Shown: positions 14,547 through 23,901, counted from the first letter of the stretch. The stretch: DNA of 64,000 nucleotides from DASUPK01 sp035265665 (GCA_035265665.1 DATFOK010000141.1:1-64000); one strand, 5' to 3'. A program made the numbers and translations. The notes: generated by a model not told the origin, from the sequence alone.

Positions 14547-17168
14547 TTGGCTCGTAGGGACCCGCTCGGTGTCGTGCGGAGGCACGGGTTCGCATTGCTC
14601 CTCGCGTGGGTCGCAATTTTGGCCTGCTCTCAATCGGCGCAGGCGGCCCCGACACTCCCAGGCGGTTTCCAGGAGTCCGTCGTCTTCTCCGGGCTCACAG
14701 ACCCGACCAACATCGCGTTCTCCCCTGACGGCACGATCTTCGTCGCCGAGAAGGGCGGCTTGATCAAGTCGTTCGACGACTTCAGCGACACCACGCCGAC
14801 CACCGTGGCGGACCTGAGCGACGAGGTCTACAACTACTGAGATCGCGGCCTACTCGGGCTTGCTGTGGATCCGGCGTTCGCGACGGGGCGGCCCTATCTC
14901 TACGCCCTCTACACGCGCGACGCCGAGCTCGGACAGAATCCCCAGAGATGGGGCTCGCCCGGCGTCTTGAGCGATCCATGCCCGGATCCTCCCGGTCCCC
15001 TCGGCGACGGCTGTGTCGCCAGCGCCCGCCTCTCGCGGCTGACGATCAGCGGCGGCGTCATGACGGCCCAGACGCCCCTGATCACGGATTGGTGCATCCA
15101 GTACCCGAGCCACTCGATCGGTGACCTCGCCTTCGGTCCCGACGGCGCGCTCTACGTGAGCGGCGGCGACGGTGCCACCTGGAGCTTCACCGACTACGGC
15201 CAGGAGGGCGATCCGGTCAACCCGTGCGGAGACCCTCCCGGGCCGCCCGGCACCGCGCTGACTCCACCGACCGCCGAGGGTGGGTCTCTGCGCAGCCAGG
15301 ACGTTCGAACTCTCGCCGACCCGACCGGTCTCGACGGCGCCATCCTTCGCGTCGACCCCGACACAGGGGCGGGCCTACCCGGCAACCCCTTCTTCGCCAG
15401 CACCGACGCCAACGCGCGCCGCATCGTCGCCTTCGGCCTGCGCAACCCGTTCAGGTTCACGCTGCGTCCGGGCACCAACGAGGTCTGGGCCGGTGAGGTC
15501 GGTCGGGGGACCTGGGAGGAGATCAACCGCCTCACCAACCCGACCGATGGGACCGCCGACAACTTCGGCTGGCCCTGCTATGAGGCCAGCCCCCGCCAGG
15601 GTGGTTTCGACGCGGCCAATCTCAATCTCTGCGAGAGCCTCTACAGCCAGGGCCCGGGAGCCGTGGTCAATCCCTACTTCGCCTATCACCACGATGCTCC
15701 GATCGTCAACGAGACCTGCGGGTTCGGCAGCTCGTCCATCTCCGGTGTCGCCTTCTACCCCGGAGGCCCGTTCCCGGACTCCTATGACGGCGCCCTGTTC
15801 TTCGCGGACTACTCCCGGGACTGCATCTGGGCGATGCTTCCCGGAGCCGACGGGCTGCCCGACCCGACCACGATTCAGCCGTTCGTCCAGGGGGCGGCCA
15901 ATCCCGTCGACCTCAAGATCGGCCCGGACGGCGACCTCTACTACCCGGACCTAGACAAGGGGACGATCCGGCGCGTCTTTCACACCACGGGTAACAGCCC
16001 GCCCACGGCGGTGGCTACCGCCACTCCCTCGAACGGATCAGCGCCCCTGCAGGTGCAGCTCGACGCATCGGGGTCCACCGATCCGAACGGCGACTCACCG
16101 CTCCACTACGCCTGGGACCTCGACGAGGACGGCCAGTTCGACGACTCCAATCTGGCGAATCCGATGAAGACGTTCACCGCCCCCGGGATCTACCACCCGG
16201 CGGTCCAGGTGTCCGATCCCTCCGACGCCACCGGCACGGCCTCCGTTGAAGTCCAGGTCGACAACACCCCCCCGATCGCTCAGATCGATGCCCCGTCGGC
16301 CACGGACACATGGGCGGTCGGCGACACCGTTGACTTCTCAGGCTCGGCCACCGATGCACAGCAGACCCTGCCGGCGTCGGCCTTCGACTGGGAGATCGTG
16401 CTCAATCACTGTCCGAGCGGCCCGAGCGGTTGCCACCAGCACGTGATTCAGGATTTCCTCGACACCAAGAGCGGCTCGTTCGCGGCTCCCGACCACGACT
16501 ATCCGTCCTCGCTGACGATCGACCTGACGGTCACCGACGCGGGCGGGCTCACCGACACCGAGTCGGTGACGATCGACCCCAGAATCGTCAATCTCACCCT
16601 CGACACCGCACCCTCGGGCCTCGAGCTCGCCCTGAACGACAATCCGACGGCGACGCCGTTCACCCGAACGGTGATCGAGGGCTCCCAGAACACGGTGATC
16701 GCACCTGACCAGGAGTTCGGAGGAGCGACCTACCAGTTCAGCTCGTGGTCCGACGGCGGTCCCGCCACCCACAACATCACGGTCGACCACACCGAGACAC
16801 TGGTCGCCGCCTTTCGCGACGTCAACTTGCCGGCAGTGATCCCCGACACGACCGGACCTGAGACCGTGATCACCGGTGGCCCGCCCTCGAAGGTGAAGCT
16901 CCGGTCACGCAAGACAGCATCGCGGCTCGGGAAGGGGAAGCGCAAGGCGTGGGCCTTCAGGTTCAGCGCGCTGGAGCCGGCGATTGGATTTGAATGCCGG
17001 ATCGATGACCAGGCTTGGGCGCCCTGCAGCTCGCCGCTGAGGCTGCCGAAGATGCGGAGGGGCGCCCACATCTTCCGGGTGCGTGCGAAGGACGCCCTCG
17101 GCAATGTCGATCAAACGCCGGCGTTCCGCCGCTTCCGGATCGTCAGGCCCGCCTTCGCCCGGCGATGA
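14547..17168 (+). pseudogene. PQQ sugar dehydrogenase-like protein with PKD domain, interrupted by in-frame TGA
   Basis: A single reading frame of 873 codons, broken only at codon 98 by TGA (14838-14840). Before it are a signal peptide (FALLLAWVAILACSQSAQA) and the first propeller strands (GFQESVVFSGLTDPTNIAFS). After it the frame resumes at once with DRGLLGLAVDP, which normally follows VYNYW, so TGA replaces the conserved Trp codon TGG. Residues ~30-480 are a glucose/sorbosone-dehydrogenase beta-propeller (AFGLRNPFRFTLRPG, FGWPCYEA). PKD-like domains (~490-590) and a C-terminal Ig-like domain follow. Downstream translation could restart at GTG 14865 but would lack export signals. It may be a recent nonsense mutation, a sequencing error or a readthrough site. 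Confidence 0.8.
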
Positions 17169-18886
17169 CTATCCGCGGGGCTCCGCGGGTCCGCTCGCGG
17201 GCGGCCGCGGTCGCGATCCCTGTGGCGGTCACCCTCCTGGTCCTGGGAGTGGCCAGCGCCTCGGCTGTCGCCATGCACGCTCTCACCTCCAAGGGCTGCA
17301 TCGCCGATCTCGGCGACACCGCCGGCTGCGGCGCCGCGACCCAGGGCCTCGACTCCGCCCGCGGTGTCGCGGTCAGCCCCGACGGGAAGAGCGTCTACGC
17401 CGTCGCAAATGGCGACCGGGCGATCGTCCGCTTTGACCGCACCCCCGACGGGGCACTCTCGAATCCGAGCTGCATCGAGGATGTCGGCGGTACCGCGGGC
17501 TGCGGACCCGGGAATACGGCGGAAGGACTGGGGGGCGCCTTCGCGGTCGCGGTCAGCCCGGACGGCGAGAACGTCTACGTCGTCTCCAGCTCCGACGATG
17601 CGATCGTCACCTTCGACCGCGGACCGGATGGCGCTCTCTCCAACCCGAGCTGCATCGAGGACGTCGGCGGTTCCGCCGGCTGCGGAGCGGGGAATACCGC
17701 GCAGGGTCTCGACTCCGCACGGGCATTGACGATCAGTCTCGACGGGACCAGCGTCTACGCGCTCGGGAACTTCGACGACGCAATCGTGCGTTTCGACCGA
17801 GGCCCCAACGGAGTGCTGTCCAACCCGAGCTGTATCGCCGATGCGCCCGACCTGGCCGGCTGCGGCGCGATGACCGATGGCCTCGACGCGGCTAGAGGAG
17901 CGGTGGTCTCCCCGGGCGGGTCGAGCATGTACGTCGTTTCCGACGTCGACGACGCGATCGTGACCTTCGACCGCGCCCCCAGCGGCGCGCTCTCGAATCC
18001 GAGCTGCATCGGGGACGTGGGCGGTCCCGCCGACTGCGGGCCCGGCAACACCGCTGATGGTCTGAACGGTGCCAAGGGGATGGCGATCAGCCCCGACGGG
18101 GCGAACGTCTATATCTCCGCGATCAGCGACAACGCGATCGTCACCTTCGACCGCGCACCGGACGGTTCGCTCTCCAACCCGAGCTGCATCGAGGACGTCG
18201 GCGGTACCGCCGGCTGCGGACCCGGCAACACGACCCAGGGCTTGGAGGACGCCCGCGCCGTTGCCGTCAGCGCCGACGGGTCGAACGTGTACTCGGTCGC
18301 GGGTGACGACAAGGCGATCGTCACGTTCGACCGGGCACCGGATGGCGCGCTCTCCAACCCGAGCTGCATCGAGGACGTCCCAGAGCCCCCCGCCGTTGCC
18401 GCCTGCGGGTCGACGGCCCAGGGACTCGACGACGTCCAGGATCTCGCAATCAGTCCGGATGGCGGGAGCGTCTACACCGCCTCCTCGTTCGACGACGCCA
18501 TTGTCAGCTTCACTCGCGAGCTGTCGCCGGTACCAGGGGCGCAGGGTCCCACTGCGCCGCAGGGAGTTGGTGTCAGGCAGCGCCGGCCAGGTAGCGACGC
18601 GACACTCACCTGCAGGCCCAAGGGGAAGCGGGTCAAGTGCACCGTCGCGTTCGACGTGGTTGCGGACGTGACCAAGGTCCGTCTCTCCCGCCACGGCGTC
18701 ATCTATGCCTCTGGCAAGCCGACCGGCGGCCCGAAGGGGATGCTCGTCCTCCGCTTTCGCCGCTCGAAGCCGCTCCCGCGCGGACGCTACGTCCTGGAAG
18801 TGATCCAGGGAGCCGGCGCCACGAGGGTCGTGACCAGGACCCGCCTGCACGTCGGCCGAGGGATCCACCGGCGCACCCTCGGCTGA
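17165..18886 (+). CDS. Secreted seven-repeat beta-propeller protein
   Basis: 573 residues from ATG 17165, overlapping the previous stop as ATGA. A signal segment (AAVAIPVAVTLLVLGVASASAVA) is followed by seven tandem units of ~58 residues. Each reads roughly LSNPSCIEDVGGTAGCG, a GNTAQGL linker, then AVAVSPDGxxVYVVS and DAIVTFDRxPDGA. Seven units suggest a complete seven-bladed propeller of lactonase/YVTN type. Each unit has two cysteines about a dozen residues apart. A ~100-residue C-terminal Ig-like domain (TLTCRPKGKRVKCTVAFDV) closes the protein. Catalytic residues were not identified. It is co-transcribed with the sugar-dehydrogenase-like gene and probably acts outside the cell. Confidence 0.85.
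   Translation: MTIRGAPRVRSRAAAVAIPVAVTLLVLGVASASAVAMHALTSKGCIADLGDTAGCGAATQGLDSARGVAVSPDGKSVYAVANGDRAIVRFDRTPDGALSNPSCIEDVGGTAGCGPGNTAEGLGGAFAVAVSPDGENVYVVSSSDDAIVTFDRGPDGALSNPSCIEDVGGSAGCGAGNTAQGLDSARALTISLDGTSVYALGNFDDAIVRFDRGPNGVLSNPSCIADAPDLAGCGAMTDGLDAARGAVVSPGGSSMYVVSDVDDAIVTFDRAPSGALSNPSCIGDVGGPADCGPGNTADGLNGAKGMAISPDGANVYISAISDNAIVTFDRAPDGSLSNPSCIEDVGGTAGCGPGNTTQGLEDARAVAVSADGSNVYSVAGDDKAIVTFDRAPDGALSNPSCIEDVPEPPAVAACGSTAQGLDDVQDLAISPDGGSVYTASSFDDAIVSFTRELSPVPGAQGPTAPQGVGVRQRRPGSDATLTCRPKGKRVKCTVAFDVVADVTKVRLSRHGVIYASGKPTGGPKGMLVLRFRRSKPLPRGRYVLEVIQGAGATRVVTRTRLHVGRGIHRRTLG
17283..18500 (+). repeat. Seven tandem ~175-bp coding repeats
   Basis: DNA units encoding the propeller blades are strongly similar. 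The segment for AACCCGAGCTGCATCGAGGA recurs with few changes at about 17465, 17642, 17821, 17997, 18177 and 18357. The first unit is the most diverged at its 5' edge. High nucleotide similarity suggests recent duplication or gene conversion among blades. Confidence 0.75.
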
Positions 18887-18917
18887 GATTCGCCCGCCAG
18901 GGCGTCAAACTTAGGGT

Positions 18918-19991
18918 GTGATCCAAGAGCTGGTTGACCAGATCCAGGACCGCTTCGCCGAGCTCGAGCGGCAGATGTCCGACCCGGAGGTGATCGCCGA
19001 CCGGGAGCGCTACGCAGAGGTCGGGCGCGAGTACCGCGAACTTCAGCACGCCCACGAGCTGGCACGGGAGTGGCTCACCCTCAAGGACGACCTCGAGGGG
19101 GCCCGCGAGCTGGTCGCGGAGAACGGAGACGACCCGGAGATCAAGAAGGTGCTCGCCGACACCCCCGGCAGGCTTGAGGATCTTGCCGAGCAGATCCGGC
19201 TGGCGATGGTCGAGCGGGACCCCAACGACGACAAGAACGTGATCGTCGAGATCAGGGCCGGGACCGGCGGCGACGAGGCAGCCCTCTTCGCAGGCGATCT
19301 CTACAAGATGCTCACCCGCTATGCGGAGCGCCGCGGCTATTCGGTCGAGCCTCTCTCCCAATCGCCCGCGGAGGTCGGCGGCTTCAAGGAGGTGACGTTC
19401 TCGATCAAGGGCGACGGCGCCTACTCCGTCTTCAAGTACGAGGGCGGCACCCACCGGGTGCAGCGAGTCCCGAAGACCGAGTCGCAGGGTCGGATCCACA
19501 CCTCGACCGCGACGGTGGCGGTGCTGCCCGAGGCCGAGGAGGTCGACATCCAGATCGATCCCAACGATCTGCAGATCGACGTCTACCGCTCCTCTGGCCC
19601 CGGCGGCCAGTCGGTCAACACCACCGACTCCGCGGTCCGCATCACCCACAACCCCACCGGGGTCGTCGTCTCGATGCAGGACGAGAAGTCGCAGCTCCAA
19701 AACCGCGAGAAGGCGATGCGCGTCCTGCGCGCCCGCCTGCTCGAGCGCGAGATCGCCGAGCAGCAGGCGAAGATCGCCTCCGAGCGGCGCGCCCAGGTCG
19801 GGACCGGTGAGCGCTCGGAGAAGATCCGCACCTACAACTTCCCCCAGGATCGCGTCACCGACCACCGGGTAAAACAGACGGTAAGCGGTGTGGATCGGGT
19901 CCTCGGCGGGGAGCTCGACGAGATCACGGAGGCGCTCTCCTCCGAGGAGAAGCGCCGCCGGCTCGAGACGCAAACCGCCGAAACGGCCTGA
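18918..19991 (+). CDS. prfA: Peptide chain release factor 1
   Basis: 357 residues from GTG 18918. The codon-recognition loop has the RF1 PxT form (RVPKTESQGRIHTSTATVAV) and the catalytic loop is SSGPGGQSVNTTDSAVRITH with the GGQ that enters the peptidyl-transferase centre. It recognises UAA and UAG. It is directly followed by prmC, whose product methylates the GGQ glutamine, then tsaC, the usual bacterial order. The segment between it and DUF1385 holds two inserted secreted-protein genes. Confidence 0.97.
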   Translation: MIQELVDQIQDRFAELERQMSDPEVIADRERYAEVGREYRELQHAHELAREWLTLKDDLEGARELVAENGDDPEIKKVLADTPGRLEDLAEQIRLAMVERDPNDDKNVIVEIRAGTGGDEAALFAGDLYKMLTRYAERRGYSVEPLSQSPAEVGGFKEVTFSIKGDGAYSVFKYEGGTHRVQRVPKTESQGRIHTSTATVAVLPEAEEVDIQIDPNDLQIDVYRSSGPGGQSVNTTDSAVRITHNPTGVVVSMQDEKSQLQNREKAMRVLRARLLEREIAEQQAKIASERRAQVGTGERSEKIRTYNFPQDRVTDHRVKQTVSGVDRVLGGELDEITEALSSEEKRRRLETQTAETA

Positions 19992-19996
19992 CGGCC

Positions 19997-20839
19997 GTGC
20001 TGGGCAACACCGTCCGCGACGCGCTTGGGGCGGCGGCCGGCGCCCTGGAGGCGGCCGGCTGCGAGACGGCCCGCCTCGATGCCGAGCTCCTCCTGGCGGA
20101 GGCGACTGGCTGGGATCGCACGCAGATCGCCGCCGAGCCCGACGCCCGGCTGCCGGTCGGCGCGTCCCGCGAGTTCGGGGAGATGGTGCGCCGCCGCGTA
20201 CGGCGCGAACCGGTCGCCTACATCCTTGGCCGCAAGGGATTCCGCCGCATCGAGGTTCTGGTGGATCACCGGGTGCTGATCCCGCGGCCGGAGACCGAGC
20301 TGCTCGTCGATGTGGCTCTGGAGCTGGGGCCGAGCTACGTGCTCGACGTAGGCACCGGAAGCGGTGCGATCGCGCTGGCCGTGGCTGACGAGGTCCCGTC
20401 CTCCCATGTGGTGGCCACCGACACTTCATTCGATGCGGTGCGCGTCGCTCAGAGCAACACCGAGCGCTTCGGCCTCGCCGACCGGGTCGACGTCGTGCTG
20501 CGTGGCCGGGACTCGCTGGGCGGGACGGGCGGCGGCCCCTGTGACCTCCTGCTCGCCAACCTGCCCTACGTGAGCGAAGCGGAGTGGGAGGGACTCGAGC
20601 CGGAGATCCGCGACCACGAGCCGCGTGAGGCGCTGGTGGCCGGGCCCACCGGCCTCGAGGCGATCGAGGCGCTCGTCAGGGAACTGGTCGGCATGGAGGG
20701 TCGGCCCGCGGCGATCGCCCTGGAGATCGGCGCCGATCAGGGGGAGGCCGTGGCCGAGATCGTGCGCGGAGCCGGCTACGGCGAGGTGGAGATTCGCCGT
20801 GATCTCGCGGGCCTCGACCGCGCGGTGATCGGGCGATGA
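19997..20839 (+). CDS. prmC: Release factor glutamine methyltransferase
   Basis: 280 residues from GTG 19997, five bases after prfA. The N-terminal helical domain (RDALGAAAGALEAAGCETARLDAELLL) and PVAYILGRKGFRRIEVLVDHRVLIPRPETELL are typical of PrmC. The SAM motif is VLDVGTGSGAIALAVADE. The substrate-binding motif, usually NPPY, reads NLPY here (LLLANLPYVSEAEW). It methylates the glutamine of GGQ in RF1 and RF2, both encoded in this window. It overlaps tsaC by ATGA. Confidence 0.95.
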   Translation: MLGNTVRDALGAAAGALEAAGCETARLDAELLLAEATGWDRTQIAAEPDARLPVGASREFGEMVRRRVRREPVAYILGRKGFRRIEVLVDHRVLIPRPETELLVDVALELGPSYVLDVGTGSGAIALAVADEVPSSHVVATDTSFDAVRVAQSNTERFGLADRVDVVLRGRDSLGGTGGGPCDLLLANLPYVSEAEWEGLEPEIRDHEPREALVAGPTGLEAIEALVRELVGMEGRPAAIALEIGADQGEAVAEIVRGAGYGEVEIRRDLAGLDRAVIGR

Positions 20840-21468
20840 CCGAGATCGTCTCGATCGAGCGCGATGGGCCCGACGCGGCTCGATCGTCCCTGGAGCGCTG
20901 CGTGGGGCAGGGCGGAGTCGCGATCTTCCCGGCCGACACGCTCTACGGGCTGGCGTGCGACCCCCTCAACGTCGAAGCGGTGGAGCGGGTCCGGACGATC
21001 AAGGGGCGCGATGAGAACAAGCCCATGGCTGTCATGTACTTCTCGCCCCTCGCGATGCGGGAGCTGGTCTCTGGGCTGGGGGAGCGGTCGCGCCAGGCTG
21101 TCTCCGACCTGCTGCCAGGCCCCGTGACGCTTGTGATCGCCAATCCGCTGCGCAGCTATCCGCTCGCCTCCACCGAGGACCCCGAGAAGCTCGGCGTGCG
21201 CCTGATCGAGGGCCCACTTGCCGGCACGATGACGCCGATCCTCCAGACCAGCGCGAACCCCAGCGGGTCACGGGCGCCGCGGAGCTTCGACGAGATCGAC
21301 GAGCAAGTCCTGGCCGCAAGCGACCTCGCGATCGATGGCGGAGAGCTGATCGGCGCCCCCTCGACCGTGGTCGACCTGAGTGAGGTCGACTCGGCTGGCC
21401 GCTGGCATGTCCTGCGCGAGGGCGCCCTGCCGCATGGCGTGATCGATCGGGTACTGGGCCAGACCTGA
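20836..21468 (+). CDS. tsaC: Threonylcarbamoyl-AMP synthase (YrdC/Sua5 domain)
   Basis: 210 residues, ATGA overlap with prmC. The KxR/S/N-type motif (TIKGRDENKPMAVMYFS), FPADTLYGLACD, LLPGPVTLVI, GVRLIE and TSANPSGSRAPRSFDEID match the YrdC/TsaC family, which condenses threonine, bicarbonate and ATP into threonylcarbamoyl-AMP for tRNA t6A37. There is no extra Sua5 C-terminal domain. It ends the prfA-prmC-tsaC translation block and converges on the leftward NTF2-like genes. Confidence 0.95.
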   Translation: MTEIVSIERDGPDAARSSLERCVGQGGVAIFPADTLYGLACDPLNVEAVERVRTIKGRDENKPMAVMYFSPLAMRELVSGLGERSRQAVSDLLPGPVTLVIANPLRSYPLASTEDPEKLGVRLIEGPLAGTMTPILQTSANPSGSRAPRSFDEIDEQVLAASDLAIDGGELIGAPSTVVDLSEVDSAGRWHVLREGALPHGVIDRVLGQT

Positions 21469-21475
21469 GCAGGGC

Positions 21476-21871
21476 CTAGGCCTTCGCCGCGCGCTCGGCC
21501 TCCTCGTGGCTGTCATAGGCCCAGCCGCGCTGAAACCTCTCCCCCTTCGGCTCGACGACCCAGCCGACGTCGCTCTCGACCTCCTCGGCGCTGCCCCGGC
21601 GCCTGGCGGTCATCCGGCCGAGGACGAGCAGCCTGTCACCGATCGAGCGGAACCGTTCGAGCTCGACGTGCGTCAGCTCGAAGAGCTCGTCGAGGTCCTC
21701 GAACCAGGTGCGCATGCCGTTGTGCCCGTGGTATCCGGGATCGCCCTCCTCCCGCGCGGTGGTGAAGGGGTGCCACTCGCTGTCGGGATTCCAGACCTCG
21801 ACCCACCTGTCCGGGTCGCGGCTGTTGTACGAGTCGCGCAGCTGCTCGAGGAGCTTCCGGTAGTCGGGCAT
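21476..21871 (-). CDS. NTF2-like (SnoaL-type) protein
   Basis: 131 residues (MPDYRKLLEQLRDSYNSRDP). DRWVEVWNPDSEWHPF, YHGHNGMRTWFEDLDELFEL and a final strand region VESDVGWVVEPKGERFQRG fit the NTF2-like fold. It is last in the leftward operon R2lox-TetR-NTF2-NTF2, two bases after the previous stop. It may modify or bind the lipid-like molecule handled by the operon; function unknown. The C terminus is helical and Ala/Glu-rich. Confidence 0.8.
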   Translation of the reverse strand: MPDYRKLLEQLRDSYNSRDPDRWVEVWNPDSEWHPFTTAREEGDPGYHGHNGMRTWFEDLDELFELTHVELERFRSIGDRLLVLGRMTARRRGSAEEVESDVGWVVEPKGERFQRGWAYDSHEEAERAAKA

Positions 21872-21873
21872 AG

Positions 21874-22281
21874 CTAGATCGATGGCTCCTGCTCGATCGC
21901 TGAAAGCGCCTCATCGACGGTTGCATAGAGCGAGACACGGATCGCCTGGCCATCGCGAAGCTCCCAGACCATGACGGCGTCCTGCCCGAAGTCGAGTCCG
22001 GTGGTCTTGCCCCGCGCGCGGAGGGTGAACTCGACCAGGACGCGGCCATCGACCTCTTGGAAGCGGTGCGCGTCCCAGCGGATTTCGTCCATCACCTCGT
22101 CGAACGAGGAGAACCAGCGGCGGATCCCGTCGTGGCCGCGATAGGTGTCAGGTTCCGAGGCGAGGTCGGGCGGGGTGGTCGCCTCGAACTCGGGATGGAT
22201 GTAAGGCAGGATCCCCTCGACCCCGTTCTCATTGAACGCCTCGAATCCGCGCTCGACGATCTCGAGGTTGCTGCTCGCCAC
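21874..22281 (-). CDS. NTF2-like (SnoaL-type) protein
   Basis: 135 residues if GTG 22281 is the start (VASSNLEIVERGFEAFNENG). The frame continues upstream but runs through the tetR 3' end and is not homologous. ILPYIHPEFEATTPPDLASE, YRGHDGIRRWFSSFDEVMDE and AVMVWELRDGQAIRVSLYAT are typical of SnoaL-like domains. It shares the YRGHDGIRRWF / YHGHNGMRTWF motif with the next gene, so the two are paralogues. It lies 20 bp after tetR in the same operon. Confidence 0.8.
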   Translation of the reverse strand: MASSNLEIVERGFEAFNENGVEGILPYIHPEFEATTPPDLASEPDTYRGHDGIRRWFSSFDEVMDEIRWDAHRFQEVDGRVLVEFTLRARGKTTGLDFGQDAVMVWELRDGQAIRVSLYATVDEALSAIEQEPSI

Positions 22282-22301
22282 GGGAACCAGCGTAGGACGG
22301 C

Positions 22302-22907
22302 TCAGGTGGCGGACGCAACCGCGCAGCGGATGAAGAGCTCGCGGGCCCGTTTGCGCTCGGGCGTGGCGCCGCGCTCGATCCGCTCGAGCGTCATGCCCTG
22401 CATCGCCGCAATCACCATCACCGTCAGGACGCGCGCCCTGGCGGGTGTCAGCCCATCGCTCGCCTCGGTCAGCAGGCGGACGAGCACCTCGCGCCACTGC
22501 GCGTTCACCTCGGCGATCGTGCGGCGCACCTTCGGCTCGACGACCGAGACGGCCGCCAGGTCGAAGTAGATGCGGGCGACCCGCTCATCGTCGTCCAGAA
22601 CGCGCTCGACTCCGGCGTCCACGCCGCGGATCACAGCCTCGACGGTGGTGGCGCCGTCGACGGCGTCCAGCACTTCATCGGTGATCATCTCCGCGATCGA
22701 GCGCCCCGCCGCCTGCACCAGGCCCTGCTTCGAGCCGTAGTGGTAGGCGACCAGAGGCTTGGACTCGTCCGCTCGTGTCGCGATCTTGGCGATCGTCAGG
22801 CCCGCGTAGCCATCCGACTTGAGCACCTCGATCGCGGCCTCCAGGATGCGCTCGCGGGCGCCGGTCGAGGGCCGGCCGCGCCGCACCGCCGTTGTGGCTC
22901 CGCTCAT
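22302..22907 (-). CDS. TetR-family transcriptional regulator
   Basis: 201 residues from ATG 22907 (MSGATTAVRRGRPSTGAR). The helix-turn-helix domain is RERILEAAIEVLKSDGYAGL, TIAKIATRADESKPLVAYHYGSKQGL, with the classic YHYGSK ending. The C-terminal ligand domain is all-helical. Its start overlaps the R2lox stop (ATGA), so it is translated with the oxidase. An inverted repeat upstream of the R2lox gene is a likely operator for autorepression. The ligand is probably hydrophobic, given the oxidase partner; this is inference. Confidence 0.92.
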   Translation of the reverse strand: MSGATTAVRRGRPSTGARERILEAAIEVLKSDGYAGLTIAKIATRADESKPLVAYHYGSKQGLVQAAGRSIAEMITDEVLDAVDGATTVEAVIRGVDAGVERVLDDDERVARIYFDLAAVSVVEPKVRRTIAEVNAQWREVLVRLLTEASDGLTPARARVLTVMVIAAMQGMTLERIERGATPERKRARELFIRCAVASAT

Positions 22908-23866
22908 GCCGCCGCAAGCATCGCCGGGTCGAGGCCCATCGCCGCCAGCTTCTTGGAGAGCGACCTCGCGGCGTACTCGAAGATCTCGCTCGAGTGGTAG
23001 AAGGGCGTCTCGAAGTTGTAGGGGTCGTCGACCCACGGCGGGACGAAGACGAGCGGGGCGACCGCGAGGCATTCCTTCAGCGTGTCCTCGACGATCCTCG
23101 CGTTTGCATTGTCGGCCTTGATCGCATCGGCGAGGAACTTGACGCCGAAGCCGACGTGCCGCGACTCATCGCGGTTGACCGCAGTGAAGCCGGCGGTGAA
23201 GCCGGGGAACCAGCCGCGCTCGCGCAGTGACTTGATCATGAAGCGGGCGGCGGTCAGGGCCAGCATCCCCTCGATCACGATCATGTAGACCGTGATCCCG
23301 CGGACCAGGGAGGGGAAGTCGCTCGGGTCCTTCCGGAGGTCCTCGGCGCACTCGTGAAGGATCCCGTCGAACAGGGTCTCCCAGTCCTTGTTCACCACGT
23401 AGCGTTGCTTGTCGATCATCTCCCCGAGGCTGCCCGCCTCGACACCAAAGACCTCTCGGTAGAAGCCGTTCCAGAAGACGGTGTGCTTGGCCTCATCGGA
23501 GATCTGCGTGGTGAGGAAGACCTGCGCCTCGTGGGTCGGGGCCGCGATCGCGAAAGGAAGCAGCTCCACGGTGACCCGCTCTTCGCCGAGGAAGAACTCG
23601 GAGAACCCGAACTCCAAGAACTTCCGCTCCTCGTCGGTGAACATGTTGGGGTCAGCCCACTGCTTGGCGTCCTCGGTGAAGTCGAAGTCCTCGGTCGACC
23701 AGTGCTGCCGCTGCCAGCGCATGAAGAGCTTCTCGTAGGAGGGGGCGGCCTCGACGATCTTGTCGAGTCCGGACATGACCTTGTCGATGTCGCCGTCGAG
23801 CAGAACCGAGAGCGCCTCGTCGTCGGTGTGGAGCTCTCCGTTGGTGGTCGCGGTTGCGTCGGTCAT
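22904..23866 (-). CDS. R2-like ligand-binding oxidase (R2lox)
   Basis: 320 residues; GAGGAG precedes the ATG. A ferritin-like di-metal core is visible: Glu95 (GEERVTVELLP), E125-x2-H128 (ISDEAKHTVFW), Glu199 (VYMIVIEG) and E234-x2-H237 (NRDESRHVGFG). Val98 lies three residues after Glu95 and Tyr194 lies five before Glu199. These spacings match the valine-tyrosine pair that forms the ether cross-link in R2lox proteins with a Mn/Fe site. It is therefore more likely R2lox than a ribonucleotide reductase R2, and no R1 subunit is nearby. R2lox proteins bind a fatty-acid-like ligand; their physiological reaction is unknown. It is first gene of an operon with TetR and two NTF2-like proteins. Confidence 0.85.
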   Translation of the reverse strand: MTDATATTNGELHTDDEALSVLLDGDIDKVMSGLDKIVEAAPSYEKLFMRWQRQHWSTEDFDFTEDAKQWADPNMFTDEERKFLEFGFSEFFLGEERVTVELLPFAIAAPTHEAQVFLTTQISDEAKHTVFWNGFYREVFGVEAGSLGEMIDKQRYVVNKDWETLFDGILHECAEDLRKDPSDFPSLVRGITVYMIVIEGMLALTAARFMIKSLRERGWFPGFTAGFTAVNRDESRHVGFGVKFLADAIKADNANARIVEDTLKECLAVAPLVFVPPWVDDPYNFETPFYHSSEIFEYAARSLSKKLAAMGLDPAMLAAA

Positions 23867-23901
23867 CTCTCCTCCTCGCTGGGATCCGTGGACTGCCCAT
23901 T

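Noticed and set aside
14838..14840. TGA as a selenocysteine codon
   Set aside because: The family has Trp here rather than Cys, and no SECIS-like hairpin is evident right after the codon; a TGG-to-TGA change is simpler.
17283..18500. CRISPR-like regular repeats
   Set aside because: Units are ~175 bp, in frame and encode propeller blades; there are no short direct repeats with unique spacers.
17111..18868. 585-codon open frame antisense to the propeller gene
   Set aside because: It mirrors the tandem repeats of the plus-strand gene, has no start signals and no recognisable domain; high GC makes such antisense frames common.
18699..20429. 576-codon antisense frame over prfA and prmC
   Set aside because: prfA and prmC are unambiguous; the antisense product shows no family pattern.
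22904..23866. Ribonucleotide reductase R2 subunit
   Set aside because: Val and Tyr positions fit the R2lox cross-link, there is no R1 gene nearby, and the operon has TetR and NTF2-like partners instead.
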